A stretch of 20,725 nt of DNA, from assembly GCA_004151065.3 (NCBI GenBank), contig NWUY0300011893.1, forward strand, positions 31,065 to 51,789. The letters are read 5' to 3'. The notes below the pieces were generated by a model. That model ran no database searches, was not told the origin of the DNA, and worked only from the letters and a program-made list of their open reading frames with translations. Below, one piece after another: positions 1-7,275 of the stretch (its first letter is position 1; each line of letters starts with the position of its first letter). This DNA comes from Larix sibirica. Lineage: Eukaryota; Streptophyta; Pinopsida; Pinales; Pinaceae. A program made the position numbers and the translations under genes.

Positions 1-694
1 CAACTATGGATAACGAAATTTGATTTGTTGCAAAAGGAAAAAAGATTAGCCCGAAGGCTTAGCAACCACATAATACCACAGGTTAGCGAAAATATACAAC
101 CCAGCATTCAAGTGCATGCCCAACATCCGTCATCTTTCCAAACAGATCAATGGTTGCAAATCACTTCACAGATTAAACATGCGCTGGTTAATACAATTTT
201 CAAATCTGCGAAGTTGGGGTAGGATCTACACATTTTAATGGCTAGGGTATGGGTGTGAATTTGATCAACGGTGGGAATTTTGTTTGCAAATATAACGAGC
301 GCAGACAAATGAATTTTCCAAATATGCGAAGATGTGGCAAATTTTGCATTATTCAACGGTCCAGATCAAAGATGTGATCGAGATCGACGGTTGAGATTTG
401 TTTCGCTGATCGAAGGTGCAGGGAAAACACCATTTCCAAAGGTATAAATCCAAGAGTTTAGATTTGGTTTATTATTAAGGTTAAAAGTGTATGAAATGGC
501 CTTAAATTTATTTCATATAAAAAGGGATATTGGCACTAGGCCAATCTTAAAGCTTGCCCTCAAATCCAAACACCAAGTCATATGGGGGCCACGCACTCAC
601 AAGATCAAATTCCATCATCAGTCCAAGCGACAAGCATCCAATGAATAATATACATTCCTTTGTTCCTTGATACATAATGGAGCCACTGAGGTAT
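1..694. other. Unassigned non-coding DNA, LTR U3-like
   Basis: No convincing gene is present. The stretch carries three copies of a TCAACGGT-like octamer (265-272, 353-360 and, as TCGACGGT, 384-391) upstream of a TATA-like element at 515-524. Motifs of this kind followed by a TATA box resemble the U3 part of a plant LTR retrotransposon, but no LTR ends, primer site or coding domain could be tied to it. The sequence ends abruptly at an assembly gap. Assignment to a retroelement is inference. Confidence 0.35.
515..524 (+). promoter_or_regulatory. TATA-box-like element
   Basis: TATAAAAAGG is a good match to a plant TATA box. It sits downstream of the repeated TCAACGGT motifs and is followed by about 170 bp of ORF-free, leader-like sequence before the gap at 695. 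It is best read as an LTR promoter remnant. No transcript evidence is available from sequence alone. Confidence 0.35.
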
Positions 695-695
695 N
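695..695. other. Assembly gap (single N)
   Basis: A single N separates AT-rich LTR-like DNA on the left from a strongly CpG-rich block on the right. The abrupt change of composition suggests a join between contigs, with real gap length unknown, rather than one uncertain base. Confidence 0.7.
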
Positions 696-700
696 GAAAA

Positions 701-720
701 TCGCTTCCGTCCGGAAGCGA
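701..720. repeat. Perfect hairpin, 9-bp stem
   Basis: TCGCTTCCG and CGGAAGCGA form a perfect 9-bp inverted repeat separated by two bases. The related words AGCTTCCGG and the 10-base palindrome TTCGGCCGAA follow within 70 bp, so this is one member of a cluster of related inverted repeats just after the gap. Confidence 0.8.
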
Positions 721-1099
721 AATGGAATCGCACTTTCAGTTAGCTTCCGGGTAGCTTCGGCCGAAAGCGAGCTTCCGGAGCAGGAGCGAGGGGGGGGAGG
801 GTGCTTCCCCGCAACCTAGAGCTGGATTGATCGATTCTCTAATCAATCAACGAGAAAATCGTAGAGTGCAATCGATACAATTAACAGAGGAGGTCGGACG
901 GCTCAGATCAGATCCAAAAGGAAGATCGACAGCGGGAACAGGATCCGCAAAGTGAACGCATGCGGGAGTTAACATTTCTACAAGCCGATGTGAGGTGCTC
1001 CGCATTGATCATAGATCAACGGACGAGATTAAATCCACAAGAGATCGACAGTGGCCCCGGTGTTCCACAGAAGGAAGAAGCTCAGGCGTTAACGGCGAG

Positions 1100-1325
1100 T
1101 GTTGCGGAAGTCGCGTTGCGGGAGAGTTGCTGCGGAAGCCTTTTCAAGAAGTCGCGACAAGTGCACCCGCAATCCACAAGTTGCGGAAAGGAGTGTTGCG
1201 GAAGGATAGTTGCGGGCGGGCGACTGCGGAAGGAACATTGTGGAAGGACATCGAGGTTGCGGAAAGAAGGTGCTTCCACAGATAGTTGCGGAAGGTCAAT
1301 TTGGACTGTTAGAACGTTGCGGAGA
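1100..1325 (+). repeat. Degenerate 15-bp minisatellite, GTTGCGGAAG core
   Basis: The core (G)TTGCGGAAG or a close variant recurs near 1102, 1116, 1131, 1180, 1195, 1210, 1224, 1239, 1256, 1286 and 1316. Spacing is 14-16 bp through 1180-1256 and about 30 bp for the last two units, so the underlying period is 15 bp. Because 15 is a multiple of three, the array keeps frames open and gives pentapeptide-like Cys-Gly-Arg patterns. I read these as a by-product of the repeat rather than as a protein. Confidence 0.7.
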
Positions 1326-1454
1326 GCCCAGCTTGAAGGTAAGGGCCGCAATTGTGGAGAACCCAGCTGGTTGTTAGCTAGGTTGAGTGATTTGAACTTC
1401 GGGGAACCGCATATTTCTTGGGAAGCGGGTTGGATTGGCTTTTGTCATCTCTAG

Positions 1455-3533
1455 CCTGCATCAATTTAGCCTTGGAGAGCACATTATCTAACGATTTAGT
1501 CATTTTCTGGTATTTTTCTCGGAGAATAAAGTGCATCTAGATTACACCAATAAATATTTTATTGTAAGGAGATTGATCTTAAATCTATATAAGGATTTTC
1601 TCTCTCCATTGTTAGGTATGGTTGGATTTAGGGAGATTCCCCCTTGGAGTTCATTTGAACATCCTTTTGAACGTAAATATGCAAGTTAAGAGTTTTTCTT
1701 CTTGAGGCACATGTTTGGGATTCAATATTGCTGAATATGAATGATAGAGATCACTTGCAAGTTGATGCAACAAATATGGTATGAAGTGCTAAACTCCAGG
1801 TAACTTTGTTCCTCTTTTTAGAAGTACTAAATTGTGGGTCATTTCCTTCATATGTATCTTTGTCTATGGCCGGAAATGTAATGCTGTATCATTCATCTCA
1901 ATTCAAGTTTGCTGCCATGTTTACATTATCCATTGATAGGCACACCCTCACGCATATTTTAGAGGTTATCCTTCATTAGGATTCCTCCAAATCAATTTCT
2001 GCATTTATGTGGAGCAATGATAGGGCAGCCCTAGCTTGTTTATCCCAGCTTCATTTTGTCCTTATCTTATATGAAAACAGCCCTCGGAGTTTCATCATTT
2101 GATTCCATATGCCCAATAATGCATTGGCACTAGTCTTAATCCACCCATTAATCTTAATGCTTAATGTATAATACTCTTCCTAAGGAAACGCCCCATGTGA
2201 CAGAGAAGAGGTAGCCTAAAGTGAAAGAGAGAGCTACTGTGGTAACGATGGGTAGCCCCTCTTAGTTCCTCCAATCTCTTACTTGTTTTGCAACTCTATC
2301 ACAAGAAGTGAGGGTTTGGGTGGTATCACACACAACTAGTGGGAAGTTCGATTTATCCTACAAAGGTCAAAAATAGTAATAAAAGAAGAAAAAGCGAATT
2401 GCTTGGTATCTATTTGTTATTATTCACTTTTGAGAATTGGATTTGAGAGGTCTCTGAGCTTCTTTGGTGTTGAGGACGGAAACCCTTGAGCAGATTGGAT
2501 TCTATGGCAATATCTTTCCATCCTAGCCAATTGAGAGGATAGATCACTCAGATCTATCATTGTGAGAGAATTTCTAGAGTTCATTGGCAGAGATTAAACC
2601 ACCTTGCAGCTGGGCGAATGATTATGATGGTAAATTAAATTGGAAGAGATTTTAATTAGAGAAGGGCATAGATCTTGGAAGCCTAAGTACATGAGGTACC
2701 TAGCATTGTTGAGCATCCATCTACAAGCAGCGAGCATCTGATTGAAGAGAGCGTGTTACATCATAGAGGAAGGTTGAGGAGAAGGGCACATTTATGGAGC
2801 AGCGATCTCATTTCTAACTGCTGTGCGGCCTTTATTTGAAGTTGTGGGCATCTAGAGGAGCATCATTCTCTTAATGGGAGACAAACATCAAATATGAACA
2901 GCGATCTATTATTTATTGCTGAGATCCAACCATCCAGGGCGGTAAATTACATTGCATGACTGATATTCTACTGTAAGTAGAGCTTCGGGGTTTTGAAAGT
3001 CAGACCTAGGGATTGGGATCCAAATTCTTCTTCATTGAAGACATTAACTATTGATCTAGCAGCTGTACAATCATTTGGAAACCAGATCCATGTTGAGGAA
3101 GTCGCAGGGGTCATGTTAGGAGTTGCATGCATCACATAAAAGCAGGATCTGATAGTGGGAGCTTCCCTTCTCATTGTAGGACGTATTTGCATTCTCAGCT
3201 GCATCCAAGCAAATTCTAAGAGCAAATTGCAGCTGCTACAGCCATTCTTCTTATTCACCTTCACTGCTACAGGTCAGAATAATACCATCTCTGAGATCTG
3301 ATTTTATTAATTACTTGTCAAGGAAACTCATTTTCGGAATTGGGTAATTTAATACTAGTATGTTTTCCGAGGTATTTTCAAGCTAGATCTTATGGCCATT
3401 TATGATGGGATATGAATTAAATGTGAAATGCAATGAATCTATGAAAGAATAAACGTTTACACAAACATAGCAAACCATCAACCAGCCAAACAAAACAGCA
3501 GCTACAACAAGCAAATCCATGAAAAAGGCAAAA
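1455..3533. other. Non-coding, unassigned
   Basis: No ORF here looks like a known protein. The word CAGCGATCT occurs at 2800-2808 and 2899-2907, with a related GCAGCGAGCATCT at about 2727, which suggests old repeat material. TGGTATCA at 2321-2328 resembles the first eight bases of a tRNA-iMet primer site but has no adjoining LTR end. If the callose synthase exons to the right belong to a live gene, this would be intron or downstream sequence on its minus strand. Confidence 0.4.
1586..1593 (+). promoter_or_regulatory. TATA-box-like element downstream of the CpG-rich block
   Basis: TATATAAG is followed at about +30 by a pyrimidine-rich CTCTCTCC stretch suitable for transcription initiation. 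Together with the tandem repeat upstream it resembles an LTR U3 with repeated enhancer units, but a downstream primer binding site and coding region are not seen. The direction (plus) is inferred from the TATA orientation. Confidence 0.35.
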
Positions 3534-3775
3534 TCAGTGGTTTAGCATATTACACAAATTGGCAAAAACCCCACTTTTCTTAAGTGCAACAAACACATTG
3601 AAGAACATTATCATTTCCTCAGACAGCTTGTAAAAGATGAAATGGTTGAACTTCAATATTGTGCCACACAGGAGCAGAGTGCACACATCTTTCACCAAGC
3701 CACTTGGTCCAGATAAATTTGTCATATTTACAGACAACCTGACTGTATTTTTCAGAATGACCATTAAGGAAGGAT
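3534..3775 (-). pseudogene. Possible decayed callose synthase exon, frameshifted
   Basis: Read on the minus strand, one frame contains GHSEKYSQVVCKYDKF followed by a TKWLGERC motif. This resembles the loop in some plant callose synthases that reads roughly K-T-W-L-G-E-x-C. After about 50 bases that frame meets a stop. A neighbouring frame continues with EEMIMFFNVFVAL, which resembles the following E-L-V-L-F-F helix. The order and direction fit a position downstream of the two clear callose synthase exons. The frame change means it would be broken if it is an exon. I could not find clear splice sites, and the similarity is from memory, so this stays tentative. Confidence 0.3.
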
Positions 3776-4306
3776 GTTTGTGTAATTGTGAAAAAAAGTC
3801 ATTTAATTGTAATTAGCATTTAATTTGTGTCAATACATGGTAAATAAAGAACATTAGAGTTAATAATAAATAAACAAAAAGAGGTCAAGTAACATCTTTC
3901 CCTCTTCATTTTTTATATATGTAAGTCTTAAGAAAACATTATAATTTCTACTGAATAACATCTTGATGGTTCTCTTCTCATGTGTACGTTGTCTCTCAAT
4001 TAAATCTCTGTATAATCTGGTAGGCCCCAGAATGCAAAAAGGAGGTTCCTAGAAAATAAAAAAAGAAACTGTAATCTATGTGTGGAGAAGAATTGAAAAC
4101 TCTCTGAATTTTTAATTTTCAGGACAAGTTGTAGATGTCTGAAGAGATGATTATATGAATCTCCCATAGACACAATTAAACCATAAAGAAGAGAGAACAA
4201 AACACATTCATAAGCACTTGTTATGTGACCTCTAAATTCGTTCTTAAATAGGCATGTCGCAGAACTGACAACTACTAGCTACTAAGCAAAGATGAATAGT
4301 ATATAC
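3776..4306 (-). other. Probable callose synthase intron sequence
   Basis: This AT-rich stretch follows the GTATAT donor at the end of the 4307-4424 exon. A possible acceptor (minus-strand TTTTCTAG at about 4050) is followed by an open stretch containing SGAYQIIQRF, which only faintly recalls the next callose synthase segment and soon hits stops. I therefore do not call an exon here. Confidence 0.4.
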
Positions 4307-4424
4307 CTTGCAGGAACTTCAGTATAGCAGCTGTTATAAAGATACTTAGCACCTCTTTAAAGACAGAACCATAGAATATTTCAGTTGGTGAGCCTGAACC
4401 ATGCCATGCTATAATTATCATTGC
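4307..4424 (-). CDS. Callose synthase (1,3-beta-glucan synthase) internal exon
   Basis: The exon encodes 39 codons plus one base, beginning AMIIIAWHGSGSPTEIF and ending VLSIFITAAILKFLQ. Plant callose synthases (glucan synthase-like, GT48 family) carry the same signature, W-H-G-S-G followed by V-L-S-I-F-I-T-A-A-x-L-x-x-x-Q, in the N-terminal transmembrane region ahead of the large catalytic loop. The protein makes 1,3-beta-glucan at the plasma membrane for cell plates, plasmodesmata, sieve plates and pollen walls. Splice sites are canonical: CTTCAG acceptor above 4424 and GTATAT donor below 4307. It starts in phase 0 and ends with a lone G, which would complete the Ala codon that follows LQ in the family. 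There are no stops or frameshifts. The subfamily is uncertain. Confidence 0.88.
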
Positions 4425-4535
4425 CTGAAGATCCAAGAAAAGATAACAATTTCACTGAATTAGCTAAATCAATGTGAAAATTGTGAATGCAACATCCTAC
4501 ATTGCTTTCATATAGAAACTTAATTCCACCCCTAC
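4425..4535 (-). other. Callose synthase intron, 111 bp
   Basis: On the minus strand it runs from GTAGGG to TTCAG and is T-rich before the acceptor, as plant introns are. It separates two exons that keep the same frame (phase 0), so splicing would give an uninterrupted reading through LALQ-AMIIIAW. Confidence 0.85.
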
Positions 4536-4658
4536 CTGTAGGGCCAATATAAAAAAGGTCCACATCCTATCAAAACTTCTAAATAAATGCCAGAATGAAC
4601 GAATTTCAACAAAATTTGTCTTCGCCATCCATATTTGTCCCTGCCTCCGTGCAGCTCT
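4536..4658 (-). CDS. Callose synthase (1,3-beta-glucan synthase) internal exon
   Basis: The exon encodes exactly 41 codons, starting RAARRQGQIWMA and continuing KTNFVEIRSFWHLFRSFDRM, then WTFFILALQ. The K-x-N-F-x-E-x-R-(S/T)-F-W-x-x-x-x-S-F-D-R-x-W block is one of the most recognisable landmarks of plant callose synthases. It sits at the start of the first transmembrane cluster, several hundred residues from the N-terminus. The acceptor is TTTGTAG above 4658 and the donor GTAGGG below 4536. Both boundaries are phase 0. The family-expected exons just upstream, including the N-Y-D-D-L-N-E-Y-F-W segment, were searched for by eye on the minus strand up to 20725 and not found. Confidence 0.9.
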
Positions 4659-4914
4659 CTACAAAAGTTTAAAGAAAAAAATCATAGACTGCTCAGAAAA
4701 ATGTAAACTTATGAGGCAGATCACATTTAACATCATTGGAATTTTGTACCAGCATATTGAGTTCATTCCAGTCATGCATGCACACATGCAGGCTAGATTT
4801 TGATTGTACATTATCACAACATGATTCACATATGTATATCATCCCTGACATATGGAAAGTATGCATGTGATAAAGTAAGGAAATGTGACAAAAATTTATA
4901 GCAGTACACAAACT

Positions 4915-4985
4915 AACCAGCATAGATCCATCTTAAACTCAGATATATNAAAACCAGCATAGATCCATCTTAAACTCAGATATAT
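4915..4985. repeat. 34-bp exact direct repeat flanking an N (4949)
   Basis: The 34 bases at 4915-4948 recur without change at 4952-4985, with only N and two A bases between them. This is the pattern left when two contigs overlap by 34 bp but were joined end to end with a placeholder N. The genome probably has one copy here, and the intron would then be shorter. Confidence 0.85.
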
Positions 4986-5013
4986 CAAGCACCGAGAGAA
5001 ATCCAATTTATTG

Positions 5014-5068
5014 AGGTGTAATTTATTTTTATCTTAAATTTTTATACATTAAGAAATAATTTACACCT
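5014..5068. repeat. Imperfect inverted repeat
   Basis: AGGTGTAATTTATT at the left and AATAATTTACACCT at the right are near-perfect reverse complements, about 14 bp each, around an AT-rich centre. It could be a small hairpin or the remains of a short inverted-repeat element. No target duplication was seen. Confidence 0.5.
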
Positions 5069-5192
5069 TACGATAAATTATCCCTCTCCGGGCTTAATAT
5101 ATCTAGCTTTAAAATGAAATCAAAATAATTTTTTTTTTTAAGCCGACATCATTTGCATTTTTATTTTTATTTTTTATGAGAACGGCATGTTA

Positions 5193-5204
5193 CATAACGT
5201 TATG
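5193..5204. repeat. 12-base perfect palindrome
   Basis: CATAACGTTATG is self-complementary and lies within a region of repeated GTTAC/ACGTTA words (about 5188-5213). CpG is otherwise rare nearby. It may be part of an old LTR. No function can be stated. Confidence 0.5.
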
Positions 5205-6307
5205 CGTTACAACGCCTCCCCAATACTGGGCTGTAAAGCACCTCACTACTATTGGTGCAACACGGGTCATTTAAGGTCATTATCTTCCCCAGCATCTCTA
5301 GATTGGATCAAATATAGACAAGATCATATCTATTAATAAAGGTTAACAATTAAAAGTAGGCTTCAAAATTCTATGGTTGAATCAGGCAGTCAACAATTAT
5401 ATAGATTTGTATAACAAATATTGAATATTGTATAACAATTAACATCATCCTTCAAACAATCAACTTTAAGAACTCAACATTCAAACATTGAAGGAAAAAA
5501 TAATCAATATCTGATTGGCTAAGCTTTCAACAATAAGCACTATAAGATAAGCTGTAATGAAAAAAAATCATAATGCAGATCTGCCCATACTAAAGCATTG
5601 CACCATATCGAAGTTCGGAATAACAGAACTTCTGCAGACACAACTGACACCACCTTGTACAGTAAACATTTAATTGGTCTAGGGGATGCCCATGAGATGA
5701 TTAATCTCAACAGCTTTCCTTGTTTCCTCAAATCAGGCTTCTACATTTGTTATCCACATGCAGGTCGCACTAGCATGGTCGATTATCTGTGCAAGTCTTG
5801 CTAGGACGGTCCACATTAGTATCGACCGGTCACCTCCTCCTGTGCAACACAATGCTCAAGGACAACTTGTTAAAGCAAGGTTAATATACAATACACCTAA
5901 CTAGACCCTATAGGAAAGTGGTGATCAACCATCATACTGGACCATCATGGCCATCAACAAATCTCCAATGCCGCCAAAACTCACAAGGTGAGTGACACTT
6001 AAGATTTATAGCCTTCACGGATGTAGGAAAAATTCACATGGTCCAACAATTTGGCTCCAACTTGCCATATTAACATTTATTCCTTAGATAAAACAAGAAG
6101 ATCAATGAATGAAAAAACCTCAACCATAAATCACAAGAGGTTACAAAATACCTGAATAAACCAAGCACAATCACAACCTACCACAAGATACCCCACACAT
6201 TACACTAACAAGGGGAATGGTTCCACAATAAAAAGGAATAGAATAAAAGCATTAATTGAGAATGTATATGTTGAACATGCTGTCATTGATGTCATTATTA
6301 AGGCATT

Positions 6308-6341
6308 ACATTGAACATATATATATATATCTGTTCAATGT
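6308..6341. repeat. Hairpin in the 5' LTR with an AT-repeat loop
   Basis: ACATTGAACA (6308-6317) and TGTTCAATGT (6332-6341) form a perfect 10-bp stem around a (TA)n loop. The stem word overlaps the TTGAACA motif of the LTR terminus. The LTR copy at 12699 lacks the right arm. Confidence 0.7.
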
Positions 6342-6940
6342 ATATGTTTACAAGTATAAAAAAGGGGTGCACGTGAAAAAGTAAAAAGTGAATTTTACTA
6401 GTATAGTTAAAAATGCATGTAAAGAAGTTAAAGAAATATTTTACAAATGGTTTTACCATTGGTGGTTTCAAGCCCATGGTATTTGCCAAGGTGAAATAAA
6501 AAAATTAATTATGTAATTAATGAATCAATACGTCTCTTCAATATGGGTCATGATGATGTATATAAATAAATGTTATACTTGAAGATAAATGTGTTGTTAA
6601 GTGAGCGGAAATGAAATATTTAAAGAAGATAATATGATATGTGTAAAAACTGAATATCATTTCAAAATGAGAGACAAATGAAGAATGTGACAAAGAAGAA
6701 TATATATCGGACGATGTAGCAAGCAGATCTAGTAAAGGAAAAAAAAGGGAATAGATCTAATAAAGGAAAAAATAGCGAACGAATTTGGTAAAGGCGGAAG
6801 TAGTAAGCAAACATGGAGAAAGCAGTAGTAGCTAGTATTTGTGGTAAAAGCAAAAGTAGCAAGTAGACATGGTCAAGGCAATGCAAATGTTCATCATCTA
6901 TTGAAGAAGTTAGTTGTAATTGAAGGCCATTCAAACAGAG

Positions 6941-7026
6941 ATTGGTGTCTCTTGCTAAGTTGGTGCTTAACAATGGGGATTGGTGTCTCTTGCTAAGTTG
7001 GTGCTTAACAATGGGGATTGGTGTCT
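6941..7026 (+). repeat. 38-bp tandem duplication, 2.3 copies
   Basis: The units 6941-6978 and 6979-7016 are identical, and a third begins at 7017 for 10 bases. The LTR at 12699-13836 has only one unit at the matching place (about 13530-13568), so the duplication is private to this copy. Confidence 0.9.
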
Positions 7027-7112
7027 CCAGTAGGTGAGTGCCTACAAATTTTGTAATAGTAGGTTGGTTCCTACAAATTGTTATAGTTGTAGGTTGGTGC
7101 CTACAAAATTAT
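7027..7112 (+). repeat. Three copies of a GTAGGTnnGTnCCTACAAA unit
   Basis: GTAGG...CCTACAAA occurs three times at a spacing of roughly 30 bp. Each copy contains GTAGG and its complement CCTAC, so each can form a small hairpin. The same triplet is present in the other LTR at about 13580-13665, so it is an original LTR feature, located near the expected transcribed R/U5 part. Confidence 0.7.
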
Positions 7113-7210
7113 AAAGAAAAGTTTGTGGTTTTCTCTCGAAAGAGTTTCCACGTAAATTCTGTGTACTATGGTTAATCTTATGCACAATTGTTTTCTGATG
7201 GTCGATGAAT

Positions 7211-7222
7211 TGGTATCAAATC
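7211..7222 (+). other. Primer binding site (tRNA-iMet type)
   Basis: TGGTATCAAATC matches the first eight bases and more of the usual plant primer site TGGTATCAGAGC, complementary to the 3' end of initiator methionine tRNA. It follows the 5' LTR after one base and precedes the gag start by about 50 bp. The two or three mismatches fit the general decay. Confidence 0.8.
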
Positions 7223-7275
7223 CAGGTTCCTTTAGAAACAATCTATCCACTAGAAGGTAGATCTCGAGAGCACAT

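Larger units (their letters stand above)
696..1454. other. CpG-dense block with palindromes and a minisatellite
   Basis: This stretch is far richer in G+C and CpG than everything around it. The left part (701-790) has nested palindromes built on CGCTTCCG, AGCTTCCGG and TTCGGCCGAA. The right part (about 1100-1325) is a degenerate repeat of GTTGCGGAAG. Open frames exist on both strands, including one of 164 codons at 960-1454, but their translations are low-complexity Cys/Gly/Arg/Lys runs, as expected from a GC-rich repeat. It is followed by a polyadenylation-like AATAAA (1525) and a TATA box (1586), so it could be the U3 of an LTR or a CpG-island promoter. I cannot assign it to a known family. 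Confidence 0.5.
4659..6268. other. Non-coding: intron or intergenic DNA left of the copia element
   Basis: This would be the intron upstream of the first visible callose synthase exon. It contains an assembly gap at 4949, a small inverted repeat at 5014-5068 and a palindrome at 5193-5204. Short ORFs, for example at 5598-5804 on the plus strand, resemble no protein I know. From about 5800 to 6200 the sequence has an LTR-like texture but no diagnostic ends. Confidence 0.5.
6269..7209 (+). repeat. 5' LTR of the copia element
   Basis: It begins TGTTGAACATG, the same as the LTR copies at 12537 and 12699, and can be aligned with the latter through to GTTAATCTTATGCACA and TGGTCRATGAA. The full LTR of this family should end in TTCAACA, the reverse complement of its start, as the downstream copy does at 13836. 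The 5' copy stops about 75 bp earlier, directly against the primer site. It has its own 38-bp tandem duplication at 6941-7016. No 5-bp target duplication could be paired: the left flank is GTATA. Confidence 0.8.

Noticed and set aside
960-1454. 164-codon plus-strand ORF in the CpG-dense block
   Set aside because: Two other long ORFs overlap it, one on the opposite strand, and the translation is a repeat-driven Cys/Gly/Arg pattern. GC-rich sequence lacks AT-rich stop codons, so long frames arise by chance.
2321-2328. TGGTATCA as a second retrotransposon primer binding site
   Set aside because: Only eight bases match, there is no LTR end (CA) directly before it, and no gag follows.
2968-3264. 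98-codon minus-strand ORF
   Set aside because: No recognisable motif, Ser/Thr/Arg-rich mixed composition, and no similarity to callose synthase although it lies downstream on the same strand.
5598-5804. Plus-strand ORF of 68 codons
   Set aside because: It starts and ends in sequence without motifs and shows no family similarity. An overlapping ORF exists on the other strand.
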